Shown here: one piece after another, positions 38,117 to 50,242 of the stretch | How positions within the stretch are numbered: position 1 is the first letter of the stretch | How the letters are laid out: the number at the start of each line of letters is the position of its first letter | Assembly: GCA_964030785.1 (NCBI GenBank) | Contig: OZ034967.1 | Location: forward strand, 59,169,665-59,233,664 | Origin: Siderastrea siderea | Lineage: Eukaryota > Cnidaria > Anthozoa > Scleractinia > Rhizangiidae | DNA: 64,000 nt | Direction: 5' to 3' | Translations under genes and position numbers: made by a program | The notes under the pieces: generated by a model | The model's input: only the letters and a program-made list of their open reading frames with translations | The model's database searches: none | What the model was told of the DNA's origin: nothing

Positions 38117-39281
38117 GGCATCGCCGGCAGCGAGGAAGTTTATAACGCTGTGGCTATATGCCCGGCAGCAGTCTCAAATAGACTAAAATGTTCACCAAAT
38201 TTCCCGAGAAAAGCCTTTCTCAAACCCCATGAAACTATTATATCTTTGTTTAGAAAAGTCAAAATGTCAAAAATTATTTTGGCTGTGTAGTTGATGGGAT
38301 ATTTTCGCGTGGGCATACTATGAAATCGCTACGACCTTGACACTGAAAATTTTCAGCTCGGCCTCCGCAGTCGGAAAGTGTTACAGAATTTCCACTGCCA
38401 AGCTCATACAAACGGCTTGAGAGTATAAGATGTTCATTTAGAAATGTCAAAAATTATTTTGGCTGTTTAGTTGATGGGATATTTTCGCGTGGGCATACTA
38501 TGAAATCGCTACGACCTTGACACTGAAAATTTTCAGCTCGGCCTCCGCAGTCGGAAAGTGTTACAGAATTTCCACTGCCAAGCTCATACAAACGGCTTGA
38601 GAGTATAAGATGTTCATTTAGAAATGTCAAGCGATTCCAAAAATCATTTTGGTTTTTTCAGTAGTTGAAGAAATGTCTGAGCCTGGGCCCACTATAAATT
38701 CGCTATGCTATTGACACGCTCAGACTGCCGGGCACGGTCTCAAATGGACTAAAATGCCAGGCAGTCGGAAATTTGTGTCAGCATATCCACCTGTTTGAGA
38801 GTATTCGATGTTTGTATCAATGTTATATAACTTTGTGCACCCCCCCCCCGGCTCAGAAATTAAAAAAAAAAAAGCCCAGGCAGAATAGCATTAAGTAGAA
38901 TTTCTTTCAGAATTTAAAGCCCAGGCTTAGACATTTCTTGATCTACTGAAACAATCAAAATAATTTTTGGAATCGCTTGACATTTCAAACGAACATCTCA
39001 TACTCTCAAGCCGTTTGTATGAGTTTAGCAGTGGAAATTCCGTAACACTTTCCGACTGCCGAGCTGAAAATTTTCAAAGTGTCAAGGTCATGGCGATTTC
39101 ATAGTATGCCCCCCGCGAAAATATCCCATCGACTACACAGCCAAAATAATTTTTGACATTTTGACATTTCTAAACAAAGATATAATAGTTTCATAAGGTT
39201 TGAGAAAGGCTTTCTGGGGAAACTTGGTGACTGCTGCCGGGCATATAGCCACAGCGTTATAAACGTCCTCGCTGCGATGCC
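38117..39281. mobile_element. 1.17 kb palindromic insertion with internal 180 bp tandem repeat
   Basis: Starts GGCATCGCCGGCAGCGAGG and ends with the near-exact inverse. Most of the left half is found inverted in the right half, the centre being near 38,860. Inside, a 180 bp unit is repeated head to tail (38262-38441 and 38442-38621, almost identical), with a third diverged partial copy. It splits the left arm of the surrounding 8 kb element, so it is younger than that element. Confidence 0.75.
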
Positions 39282-39500
39282 TTATCAGACGGGTGTTCCG
39301 AAAACGCGGGGTCGGTGTGCGGGGTGCGGATTGCAGTTTGCGGGGTCAGCAAAAACCGAAAAAAAATAACAATAATGATAATACAGCCAAAATAAAAAGA
39401 AAAACAAACGAAAATAGCTAAATACATACAAAAATACAATAACAAATACAACAGAATGTAAAAATAGAGCGAGAATTGAATATTTGACTGTCACGGGACC

Positions 39501-39558
39501 CAATAAATAAGCGAATAAATAAATAAATAAATAAATAAATAAATGTATATATATATAT
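39501..39558. repeat. (AAAT)n / (AT)n microsatellite
   Basis: Simple repeat between the left arm of the 8 kb element and the nested hAT element. Confidence 0.9.
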
Positions 39559-39964
39559 TCATTTCTATATAAATAACGAGAATTTTTTGTCCTTTGTAAT
39601 AATCATGAGGTCGCTGTGGAACACTGTTTTGCACTCTCTTTTTTATTTTATTTCATTTCTGATGCATTTTTACCGCTTCTGTGACCAAAACAAAACGTAG
39701 CTGAACATAGGCGTACGGGCACATTCGGACTTGGGGGGGCGGTGATCTTCTTACCCGAAAAAATTACACAATGCCCGAATGTGTAAGCGTTGAAATTTGG
39801 ATATAAACGAACTTAAATTGCAAGAAAAACAAAAACGTTCACAATTGCCACGTCTACTGAAACTGTTATAACTCCAAAAACAGTTGTTTTCAAACCTCGC
39901 ATACTCTATGAACTCTATTGACAAGTCTACTCATGCGATCAATCTTGTTAAAATTAAAAAGTTA

Positions 39965-42900
39965 TTAAAAGAAAAAGCTTTTCCTTCCGTGGCGCTGTCC
40001 GAAAGTGTTAATAATCTTGTCCATACTGTTAACAATAACTTTGTTCCCATAAGAGCGCTCAATGCACACGATAGCGAGGCTGTTCAGCCTATTTTGACCC
40101 ATCGTGCTCCGAAGGTAGGTCTTCAAGCGTCGGAGTCCGCTGAATGAGCGCTCCGCTGAGCACGACGTTGCGGGGATGACGGCCAGAATGGACGCGACCT
40201 TTGAAAATTCTGGGGTCATTTCATACAGGCTGTTTGCGTTCAACACTTCGATGACTTCTGCAGGTGTTTTTATCGATTTCCCCACGTGTGCTGCCTTAAA
40301 CTGACAGAAAAGGCGTTGGTCTGCCTGGAGTAGGTCCCTGTCGAGGTTATAGTACCTGGCAACCCGGTCGAAGCTAGCACTGGTGGGCGAATCACTTATG
40401 GTGATGTCACCTAACGCACAAAGAACATCTTGATCATTGCCACTGAATCGAGTTTCAATTTCTGCCAGTACCTCATCCAGAGAGGTGTAAAAGGTGTTCA
40501 CACGATGGTAGTCCTCTGGTTTTGATGGCGGAGGCGCTGCATTGACGTTTTGCACGGTTTCCCCGACTAAAGCTTGTAAGCGAGTTGAGGGTTGTCGTCG
40601 CGGCACACGAGCATCGCGGAATGAAAACTCCGAGTCAGAAATCCACGATTTCATCTTAATACTGATGCATTCACACAGTTTCCACTCTGAGGTGAAACTC
40701 TCCTCATTTCGGCAGCTTCGTAGAGTCGCCAAAGTCAAATTGGCATTCCGCCTCGCCGTGATAACATACATAGTTTTTCCCTGAAGGTAAGCACTCAGGC
40801 TGCTTGTATTAGATAAAATAATCTTCAAAACACGCAGACCGAGGACAAACTGGAAATCACAGATTCCATGCAGAAGCGAGCGACTTTCCGAGTATGTTTT
40901 AGTGTCCTTGTCGGTGGATAATACTAACAATGCCTTCACTATTCGCTCGAGCTGCTGGTCGACGGCTTTCACCGCTTCCCACCGACATGCCCATCTTGTT
41001 ACACTTTGAGACTTCAATGTCTTAAGCAGACTACCTTCTTCAGTCTCAATGTCTCCAAACAAAGCGTGTCGCTTTGGACTAGCCTCTAGAAAATTGTACA
41101 GGCTCTGAATTGTGCCCAGAGTATTTCGCAATGGTTCCACTGTTGTCATGGTGTCTTGCAGTGCCAAATTTAACAAGTGGCCATAGCAGTGCACATAAAT
41201 CGCGAGGGGAGAGCATTCTTTCATTCGCGCACTGAGTCCCTTATTTACACCACTCATGTTACTTGCGCCGTCAAAGCACTCACCCACGATATTCTGGAGC
41301 TCTAACTGCAGCTTGTTGATAACTTCTTTGACTAGTTGGTAAAGAGTTTCACCGTCTGTTGTTTTCGTCGCATGAAATCCAACAAATGCTTCTTTCTTAC
41401 TGCCATTCGCTATGTAGCTGAGACAAAAGGACACTTGCTCGGCTCGGCTTAAATCGGACGTTTCATCAATTATGATCCCATACCAGCCGCTATCTCTTAC
41501 ATCCTTATGCATCAGTCAATTCCAGCTGCGCCCATGTCCCCCCCGGGCTAACCCCCGGGCATTAGCATTTTTTTCTCTCGGATGGCAAATTCCCGGGGGT
41601 GGGGACACTTTAGCTGCCAAATGCCCCGCCGTGTGGACGAAGGAAGAGGGCAAATGCCCCGCCCCGGGATCGTACGTCCCCAATCAACACTGCAGCAGTT
41701 TTCATTCATTGCACAATAATACCACTTTCAGCATTTTTATGTGTGATTTTTCACTTCTGTAGGACTACCTCTCCGTTTTCTATTGTTTGTAACGGCACTA
41801 TCCGATGTTAATAAAGTTAGTATAAATGTCAAGTGATGATATTTTAATACTTCACAGACAACAATACTACATGATAGTTGATTGTTACTTTAATGTTTTG
41901 TTTTAAACAGTTCGCTAGTAAACAAAAATCTTGACATTATAAAAGTCTGTTGTAACGTCATCTGTTGTGAATATTTTAATAATATGCGAAAGTATAAAAC
42001 GACGATCCCTATACACATGTTTAGAATTTAAGAATCATCGCGACTAAATTTTATTTAAATCCTTAAGAAGAATGCGTACGTCGATTCACGTTGATCGTTC
42101 CCGATCGATCTCGCTATATTAAGTGATAGTTGTGCCTTGATGAGTAATGAAGAAATGCATAAAATCGAGAAAACCTCCACAAGTTTGCCCAGTCCTTGGA
42201 AGACGATCCAATCTGCGACGAACTGCTGGTCCTTTGCGATAAAAACCTCCATGTTTGGATTTCGAGTCGGAAACCACATGTGTGTCAAAAGCCCGGGGGC
42301 TGGCAAATGCCCGACCCCCGGGCCGTGCCAAATTTTCTAATGCCCTACCTCCGGGACTGACAAGGCACGCAAATGCCCCGCAGTTGCCCGGGGCGGGGGG
42401 GGAGATTTGCACAGCTGGAATTGACTGATGCATTACAGATAAGTTCAATTATGAGGTCAGCAAAAATTTCCAGCAGCTCATTCTGGATGGATGGCGAGGT
42501 CCACTGAGCGTGGTTTTGTAACTGAGTGTTCAATGTCTGTTCCAGCCAAGGAATGTCTTTACACCGAAGGTGCAAAAGCTCTAGAAAATTACCCCTGTTG
42601 ACATCTGATCTTTGTCCGAGATTCGATCGGTCCTCTTCGTGACCTCTTTGAGCGATGTTTTGTTGGCCAGTGTAAAAAAGACATTCGATGATCACACGTA
42701 AAAACTCGCGGTTGCGTTGGACGTACTTACGATGCCCATCATCAATGATGCTGATGATAGAAGAGGATTTCCTCTCCATCTGGCGGTATTCCAACCACTT
42801 TGTCATCGCCAGAGAGTGCGCGTCACTTTGATGGTGTTTTGTAAGGCGCTCAGGTTTCTTCCAATTGGAAAACGTGAAAGCATTATCCTTTAAAAACGTG

Positions 42901-43559
42901 GAACACGCATAGCAAGTTGCAACCTTTCCATCTACTGAGTAATTTAACCAAGGATATTGTTTGAACCACTTTGGCTGGAAATCTCTGGTGAATGTTTCGT
43001 TCCCAAATCTTTGCGGGTTATATTCGCGGAGAGTCGGTTGCCGCGGCCCCTCACTTGTGGCCAGCCCTGATTCACGTACTGCGTTATCATCTCTTTGTAA
43101 CGGCACAGTCATCTCTACTTCAGGCTCCATCGCTACTTCCACGGTTTGAGGCGAGAATGGTTAAGGTTCTTCAGTAGCTTCCTGAATAGGGACGTGTTCA
43201 TCTTGGTCATCCTGCAGTTCCAGAACCACCGACACAGGCGAGATTTCAACTCTTTCAATGCCATCAGTTTGTACATTGGAACAGGAACCAGTGTTATCTT
43301 GGTCATGTGCGTCAGTCTGGTTGTCTGATCTGAAGAGCTTCTGTGACGGCCGCGACTCCGCGGAGCTCTTGGTGAAAAAAGCAAGCTGACTCTGATTACG
43401 CTCACGTACCATAGTGAAAGCAACTTTCTGTCCTTTGTGCACAGTTTTGGCATAATTATCTTTATAATCGGAATCGAGTTCCTTCTTACATACACCACAA
43501 ATAACGCGCTGGCGATAAGGGCGTTTTCTTTTTCCTCTATCAGGCTCTTGATCCGTCAT
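39965..43559 (-). pseudogene. Broken hAT transposase (TTF zinc finger, DUF4371, hAT C-terminal)
   Basis: Read on the minus strand. Part 1 is 43559-43161 (132 codons; CxxC motif ICGVCKKEL near the start), ended by TAA at 43163-43161. Part 2 is in the same frame (ATG at 43142) and has the TTF-type finger (FQPKWFKQYPWLNY, later CYACSTF) and the start of DUF4371. It is cut by a 925 bp insertion at 41508-42432. Part 3 (41504-39965, about 510 codons) has IIDETSDLS, FDGASNMSG, the HCYGHLLNLALQD block and the C-terminal SAERSFSGLRRLKTYLRS dimerisation motif. The insertion has a TTA duplication and falls inside a codon stretch, so the gene was intact there before. A nonsense codon plus the insertion make it inactive. 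It resembles the ZMYM1/P52rIPK-like hAT group. Confidence 0.85.
41508..42432. mobile_element. 925 bp Harbinger-like insertion in the hAT transposase gene
   Basis: TIRs TGCATCAGTCAATTCCAGCT at both ends in inverted orientation, flanked by TTA at 41505-41507 and 42433-42435. Just inside each end is a very GC-rich zone with repeated motifs such as AAATGCCCCGCCCCGGG, while the middle is AT-rich. No transposase is present. TTA duplication fits PIF/Harbinger. It is the innermost and youngest of the nested set. Confidence 0.85.
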
Positions 43560-45884
43560 AATTCAAGGTTCACCTCTACCTCTCGATCTGCAGTCTACAA
43601 ATGGGACGTTGAATAGAGTACTTTAAGGTATCCGTTTACTTTCTGAATAAATCGCTTTAAATTATGAAGTTGAAGCATCGGATGCTGTTCTTACCATTTC
43701 AAGCGTGACAAAAAGACCGTAACGCATTCCATAATAAAACTAAGTTGCGGAGCATAGTGCAGTGTGATGTTTTTATATGTACTGATTAGTAATGTTTATT
43801 AAAAATTCAAGATTATAAGTTTTGATTCAAGGATTTCTTTTTGCCAAAAATTTTTCTTGTATTTCTAATGCAAATCGCACGGGACTGTACACGATAAAAC
43901 TAAGATAAAACACAGCTTTTGCACACGTGGCCGACATTTTGCTATACATAATAGATCATTTATGCAGCGGTCCAAAAATATATAAGCTTTCACTGAATGA
44001 GAAGTAATTTCGCCTTTTAACACGCTAAAGTGCACCCTACCAAAATCGAACAAAAACACCCAATTTATGCCGTTTTGGTGAAATTGGAATAAGCGTTTCT
44101 TCTAATCTAAAATCAACTGTCAAATTTGCAACGCGCTCACGTTGTTGCTTTTAATCTCCATTCACGCAAATTTGGAGAGTTTTCCAAAATTTTTCACCTA
44201 GCTTGACAATGACGGACAGTTCGACCAGGTTTAACGCTTAAGATAAACCCGTTTAATTAAGATTACACCAAAGAAAAAAATAAAAACACTCGGGCAAAAA
44301 CCCGAAGAGCTATTTTTGTACATCTTTATCTCCACGCTTTGGTAGTTAGTACAAGCCGACAAAATGCCTTGACTTAATTACCAATCATTTACCTTTCGTC
44401 TTGTCGACCGCTTGACCTTAAGGCACTTTCTACTTGATCTTGAACTTGAACTCTTTTCTTGATCTTGAATTTGAACTTTTTTTTTCTTAAACAACGTTTG
44501 CTTTGACTCCACGAAGGCCTCAACCGAAACTCAACTACCTGTGAGCAGCACGCGATTCACAAAGCGTACGCGTTCTCCCGCCTTATGTGAATTGGCGCGA
44601 ACGTTGGCGCGAACTGGAGCAAATGCCAAGCTGCTAGCGATCGGCAAATCGGCAGCAAAGCCATTCAAACGTTTCAAGATGGACCGTTTGGTCGTGTTGT
44701 AGAAGCCAGACTCAATAAATAGATACATATTTTAATCAATGTATAAAATAAGTAGATAAATAAATATTTTAATCAATAAATATTTTATCCCAAGTGCTTT
44801 TGCCCGAATCACAAGCGTTTTGCCCGAAATTTTTTGGAACTGGGGGGGCTGCAGCCCCCCCCGCCCCCCCGGCCCGTACGCCTATGCAGCTGAACCGTAT
44901 GTTGAGCGATCCGAGAGAATCAGAGTTACCGGTTCGCACGATGTTGATTTCACGCACGAAAATAAAATCGTGCACTATTTTCATTGCATAGGAGATGCCA
45001 GTGCCAGTAAGGGATGGCATGTGTTTTTGAAAATAACGATATTTATTAAATTCATGCAACCAAAACTGCAACTGAACGGTATATCGAGCGATCGGAGCCG
45101 ATAGAGTTAGCAGTTCCTATTATGTTGGTTTTACACACGAGAATAAAATCGTGCACTGCTTGCGCAATTGTTCCCGTAAATTTGCATTCATCGCATCGTC
45201 AACCTTCTGCTTGATCTTAGCATCAATAGAATCTTGAATTCTTGAATTTTGGGCACGGGTACAATCTCTGCAACACCGCAACTGCTTGTACAGAACACAC
45301 AGAACAAGTGCTCAGCTCTTTGCTGTAATGTTTACGTTTGTTTTGAAAGTCACGACATCCCATTTTGTTTCAAAGTCCCAGCAGCTCCCATTTGTAATAT
45401 CCTTTGGTCAGTCTATTATCGAACGTATAGTGAATGTATAGTGCACAATTTTATTCTCTTGCGTGAAATTGGTCCGCGTGAGATGCAAATAATCAATGTT
45501 CTCTTTATTTGTATATTTTACTTGTGCATTTAAATTGTATTTTTGTATGTATTAAGCTGTTTTGTTTTGATTTCGTCTCTTTTGTTATTATTTTAATTTA
45601 TTCGGTGTTTTTGACCTGCACCCCGACCCCGCGTTTCCGGAACACCCCCTATCTGGACATCTTCGGAATGCTGCTAACTGCATGAAAGTATTCAATCGTA
45701 TACAAAAATGTAAACAGTTCAATGATGCAGAAACGACCTAAGAATTCTGGCTTTTTGACAAGAGACTTAAAAATGTAGACGACATTTTTGAACCCTCGAC
45801 ATTTTACCCTCGACCCTCGACATTTTTCCCTCGACCTTCGACATTTTTCCCTCTACCCTCGACTCTCGACAAAAACCTACACTC

Positions 45885-46034
45885 CCCCTCAAGTGAGCCA
45901 TAGACCCAAATTTCTGGATCTCAGCTGATGGACTAAGAGCAGAGAAACCCAAACCAGATTGACAATGAAAGTCAATCGCCTTAACAGTTAGGACAGGAAA
46001 GTATTAGCGGGTTGCGAAAGCTATCAATCGCGGG
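45885..46034. other. Junction sequence
   Basis: Short unique stretch between the 8 kb element and the duplicated upstream region of the cPLA2 gene. Nothing recognised. Confidence 0.4.
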
Positions 46035-47547
46035 CCGAGAGCATATGAGAAACGTGACAAACGCGCTAGATGATCGGCTGACAACAATAATGTGACAATA
46101 ATCCACACTGATTCCACCTACGCTAATTCAGGAAAAGCGTCAAAACTGACAAAACTGAACTCTCGAGGACGAATTGCGCAAACACCTGGTAAAATGCAGT
46201 GAAAAACGCTTGCTAGATTAGCGCTTATCTGCTTTCAAACAACCGGCCATTGGTCAGCGTATTTCTCCCGTTTTTTCAAAAGCCCAGCACCTCCTTGATA
46301 CGATCTTTTTCTGCGAGCCAGTGGAAGTTTAATAGAATTTTTGCTAGTTGGCACGTGACACGTGAAATTCCTTCTTCCTGTATCAGAGAACTGTCGTTTT
46401 GGGAAGATGCGCATGATGGAGTTATGGTGTTAATAACCAAGATATACTTTGAAAATTAATAGTAAACAAAACCGCCCTGCTGACTTTCTCGCATGAGTTG
46501 ATATTTCGCCACCTTCCCACTCCCTCCAAAACAAAACAAAAATAACAGTGTCGGGTAGGTAATCAAGAGAAGGGTGAAATAAAGTTTTACCTTACTTGCT
46601 TGATGGTTGGATGGATATATGGTCCTCCTCCTCCTGTTGGTTACTTAATTTTTTTCCTTTGTCCCACGGTCGTGACAAACTGAAATCTACATCTTTCTTA
46701 TCAGCTTATTTCGGATAAAACTGATAAAGGTTTTAGTATCAAAGTCCGGCTGTGGCTTTGTATTCTTGCCGTTCCATTTGTGCATTATAATATTAGAAAT
46801 TAAGTCAAAACAAACACGTTTATTAAATGGTCAAAAACTCGTTTTGCCAATGAGTAGATTTTTCCTAGATTTTAAGCGTACGCACTTGGCATGGATACTT
46901 GCGGATGTGCTCGCTACGCCCAAGTTCCTTCCGGGGTAAGACGTGACTTCTTGTACGCGTGACATGATAACTGATCGAAATTTTCATAATACCAAATTGA
47001 AGTGTACTGTTTGCTGAGAATTACACAGGCAAAATTAAGCATAAATGCCACGTATTGGCGACTTAAACAGGAACGAAAAACTATTTCTAGCGTTATTACT
47101 CCTATTTCATGGCCTCTTATTCTTCTCAAATCTGCTCGAAGTACAGTAGGCTTAACGCACGTTGTGAGACGATCAAGGTCGGCTGTTCTCAGCCGCACTC
47201 TTACTGAAGTGTAAAGACAGCTATGCTAATGATGATCAACAATGTAAAACTACACTGAGTGAACACTGAGAGTACCAGAAATAAATAAAAAGGAGACAGA
47301 GAGCTTCAGAGTTTCGAAGAATAGCAAAATGAGTACCATAAAGCCGGCCAAAGAGGGTCTACTTTTTCCTGTGACGTGAAATGTGACGTTATTGCACGCT
47401 TTTTACGTGACATGCTTCTTGCGTAAGCCGTTGGGTATTATTATATAAGTAATGCACAAATCGAAATCCAGCTAATTAGAAAGCACATTTCAGTTGCAAA
47501 ACTGCGCTTACTTTCTTCTGATATTCCACGTTGAAGAAGAAACAGCG

Positions 47548-47565
47548 ATGGTGACGATATATCAG
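47548..47565 (+). other. Possible alternative first coding exon of the cPLA2 gene
   Basis: ATG followed by five codons (MVTIYQ), then the donor GTAGGATCGG. It matches the presumed exon 1 at 52184-52201 (MAMIYQ) in sequence, phase and flanking DNA. Spliced to the exon at 54199, it would give an in-frame product differing only at residues 2-3. It could be an alternative promoter and start, or a dead copy. Confidence 0.45.
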
Positions 47566-47773
47566 GTAGGATCGGATTATCTGTTAAGATTTAGGTATAC
47601 GGTGTAAAATGTTTATAGTGTATGGGTACGTGTGCAATGAACTAGCAAAATTCAAAATTCAATTTCTACCGTGTGTTATAGCTAGTACATGTTTTAGTAT
47701 GTAAGTTTCTTTTCGAAACCAGCCAAAAGAAATCATTGCGTTTAGTGTAACCATTCTACTCAAAGTTTAAATG

Positions 47774-47806
<33 letters not shown>

Positions 47807-48480
47807 GCAACAACAACAACAACAACAAGAGGCTTTATTTGCAGGACTATAAATTATTATAGTATTGCAAAAGCATAGTTAATAAAGAAAGTTAACAAAC
47901 ATACTCAGTAAAAAATAAAATAGATAAAAGAGGAAAAAAGAATTAAGTCTTAATAATCAAACTGGATTGATAACGACTAGTTTGGTAGGTCAAAACAGGA
48001 GGAAATGAACTAAACAATGAATAAAATAATCACTGGAGTTCATCAATTCTGTAATTGACTCTGTTAACGGTAATTGCTTAAAATTCGGGTTTCTATTATC
48101 CAATATCTTTAAAAAAGTCATCTCCAGTTGACGAATAATTGGGACAATAAGAAAGAAAATAAATTTCGTCTTCGATATTATTGAGATCTCAAATGGTGCA
48201 ATCTTTCACACCTAGAAGTTGCGGCGTATCTTGCGGTTTCGCTCTTAAGATGGTGGTTACTTAATCGCAGTTTTACTAAAGCTTTTCTATTACAGTCTTT
48301 TCTAGTTAGATCCAAATAAACTGAAGGTGTATAACTGTTTTCAAAAGTGCTATAAAATCTGATTTTGCGAGTACTGAAGGGTATGTTTCCAATGGATGAT
48401 GTGTTCTCCTTCTTAATATCTACTTGGCTTTTGATCGCCGTACCTTCATCTAAAGTGTCATGATTGAAGTCAGTAAAATT
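47774..48480 (-). mobile_element. LINE 3' end remnant (minus strand)
   Basis: On the minus strand it ends in GCAAATAAAGCCTC followed by a (TTG)n tail (47774-47829), the usual 3' terminus of a non-LTR retrotransposon. Upstream (about 48100-48300) the translation gives ALVKLRLSNHHLKSETARY and, after a frameshift and a stop, NNIEDEIYFLSYCPNY. These match the C-terminal zinc-knuckle-like end of cnidarian LINE ORF2 proteins. The ORF is broken and the element is 5' truncated. Confidence 0.7.
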
Positions 48481-49650
48481 TAATGTAGTAGTCGAACATC
48501 TGATGTCAAGTGAAAGCTATTGCAGTGTAGCACTCTCCTGGGGCTTGGTGCTGTTAAATCTACTGTGTAAGGCGTGTTTCTAACTTGTAAGCCTGTGGAT
48601 GTAATCGATCATAAATCTGACCACTTAAATGAAAGCACACGAGCAGTAATTTTGAGCGTATGAGCGTATGAGAAACGTGACAAACGCGATAGATGATCGG
48701 CTGATAGCAATTGTGACAATAATCCACACTGATCCACATACACTAATTCGGGAAAAGCGTCAAAATTGACAAAACTGAACTCTCGAATACGAATTCTTTA
48801 AACACCTGGTAAAATGCAGTGAAAACACTTGCTAGGTTAGCGCTAATCTGCTTTCAAACAACCGGCCAACGGTCACCGTATTTCTCCCGTTCTGTCAAAA
48901 GCCCAGCAAGCTCCTGTCGTGATGCGATTTTCGTTCACGTGCCAGTTGAAGTTAGAAAGTTTGCCTGTTGGCGCGTGACACGTGAATATTTCTTCTTAGT
49001 TCCTGTATCAGGGAACAGTCGTTTTGGGACGGTCAAAGTGAACACTAACGTGTACAATGATGCGCATGATCGAGTTAATAACCAAGAATTAATAGTAAAC
49101 AGAACCGTAGTCCTAACTTTCTCATATGAGTTCCCTCCCTCGAAAACAGCTAAAACAAACCAAACAAAACAAAAATAGCAGTGTCGGGTAGGTAATCGAG
49201 AAAGGGTGAAATAAAGTTTTACCTTGCTTGCTTGATGGTTGGATGGATATATGGATGGATGGATGGATGGATGGACGAAGGGATGAGACACGCTTCGAGA
49301 CAGGCAACAAACCAGATATACACTTAGCACTGGGCTTTGGTGGCTGACGCTATGCCAAGAAATATATTTTTCTCGCAATAATATTTAACATACGATTTTT
49401 GACAAACTTTCATAAGTTGTTATCTATCATGCCACGTTTTGAAATATAAAATAAAAGGAATATGTCCCCGTGTCCGTTTACGAGATATCGTCGTCTCAAG
49501 GTACCCCATAATTCCTTGCAATTTCGCCGAACAACACTGTTTTTTATCAGTTTACGCTATTTTCTGCCTGAGGAACAGGAATCACATAACCAAAGCAACT
49601 CTTGAAACAATGTACTAGATATAATTTACTGATAACAAGGAACAATTTAA

Positions 49651-49957
49651 GGACGGTGCCTCCTTTGTTACTGCACATACGTTCTGCGCATCTCGGGATA
49701 TTCGGCTTTCTTAACGAATTTGCCCAATAATACAACAATATTTTTGCGCGGTTTAAGTCTATGTGGAAAAAGCAGATCTTAGCAAGGGCTATCAGAATCG
49801 CGCATTTTTCAGAGATAATTGAGCTTAAATTTGGAAAAAAAATGCCTTACATTCTTTGTATATCAACGCTTTCATTTTTCTTTTTGGATTCCAATAACCC
49901 TTGCTAAGAATTACCTTTTCCCCATAGTCATAACATCTGTATTGGGAGGCACCGTCC
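49651..49957. mobile_element. 307 bp element with TTAA target duplication
   Basis: Ends GGACGGTGCCTCC and GGAGGCACCGTCC, flanked by TTAA at 49647-49650 and 49958-49961. The termini and the GCGCATCT motif near the left end resemble a short element frequent in coral DNA. The TTAA site fits the piggyBac or Kolobok superfamilies. It is non-autonomous. Confidence 0.8.
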
Positions 49958-50242
49958 TTAATAGATGTTTCGTGGCAGATGCTCGTAGCATCAGACGAAA
50001 TTGACTTAAAACCTTCCTCGCGTTTGTGTTCTCGAGGTCATGATTTTATCTCCGTGAGTAACGCGTTTCTAGTAATGAATTATTTGGAAAAAAAGGTAGG
50101 TCCTCATGCTTGTTTCTGGTGAGCTTAGCCTCCTAGGAAAACTATTGCGCCCTGGACGTGCGCGCGCTAACAGCGGGCGCTAATGACGTGCCAAATCATG
50201 CGCAGTAAAGATGCCTAATGCATCACAGGGGAATGACCTTAA

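Larger units (their letters stand above)
39706..44886 (-). mobile_element. hAT transposon, 5.2 kb, with 8 bp target duplication
   Basis: Termini CATAGGCGTACGGGC (39706) and its inverse ending GCCCGTACGCCTATG (44886) form 15 bp TIRs, followed by the G/C-run subterminal sequence common in this hAT group. Flanking octamers TAGCTGAA (39698-39705) and CAGCTGAA (44887-44894) differ at one base, as expected for an aged 8 bp hAT duplication. It carries a minus-strand transposase gene (39965-43559) that is now broken. It is inserted in the 8 kb inverted-repeat element. Confidence 0.9.
37881..45884. mobile_element. ~8 kb inverted-repeat element, host of nested insertions
   Basis: The left arm 37881-38116 (starting GAGTGTAGGTTTTTGTCGAG, followed by several GTCGAGGGTCGAGGG units) is found inverted at about 45650-45884. 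After removing the palindromic insert 38117-39281, the left arm continues at 39287-39331 (GTGTTCCGAAAACGCGGGG), which matches 45605-45650 inverted. The arms total about 280 bp and are over 90% alike by eye. No target duplication is clear. The only large gene inside belongs to the nested hAT element, so the host looks like a non-autonomous foldback-type transposon. A direct repeat with a 180 bp period lies at 44897/45077. Confidence 0.75.
46855..48655. repeat. Segmental duplicate of the cPLA2 5' region, copy 1
   Basis: Aligns by eye with 51645-53500. Shared landmarks are the TACTTGCGGATATGCTCGCTA block, GCGTAAGCCGTTGGGTATTA (47412 and 52058), the first exon, AGCTAGTACATG (47680 and 52299), CATTCTACTCAAAGTTTAA (47751 and about 53248) and the AAGGCGTG... 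block (48569 and about 53420). Copy 1 is interrupted by a LINE remnant at 47774-48480. A third, partial copy of the start lies at 51130-51330. Confidence 0.7.
46035..49255. repeat. Duplicated block X (46035-46622 and 48655-49255)
   Basis: About 590 bp starting with GAGAAACGTGACAAACGCG is repeated directly 2.62 kb downstream, both copies ending in a GATGGTTGGATGGATATATGG stretch (the second extended into an (ATGG)n tract at 49236-49275). Between the copies lies the first copy of the cPLA2 upstream region (46855-48655). No gene is recognised within block X. A 119-codon frame at 48819-49178 has no homologue I know and is not preserved in the first copy. Confidence 0.7.

Noticed and set aside
48819..49178. 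119-codon frame in duplicated block X
   Set aside because: Not preserved in the other copy (46200-46460), and no family recognised.
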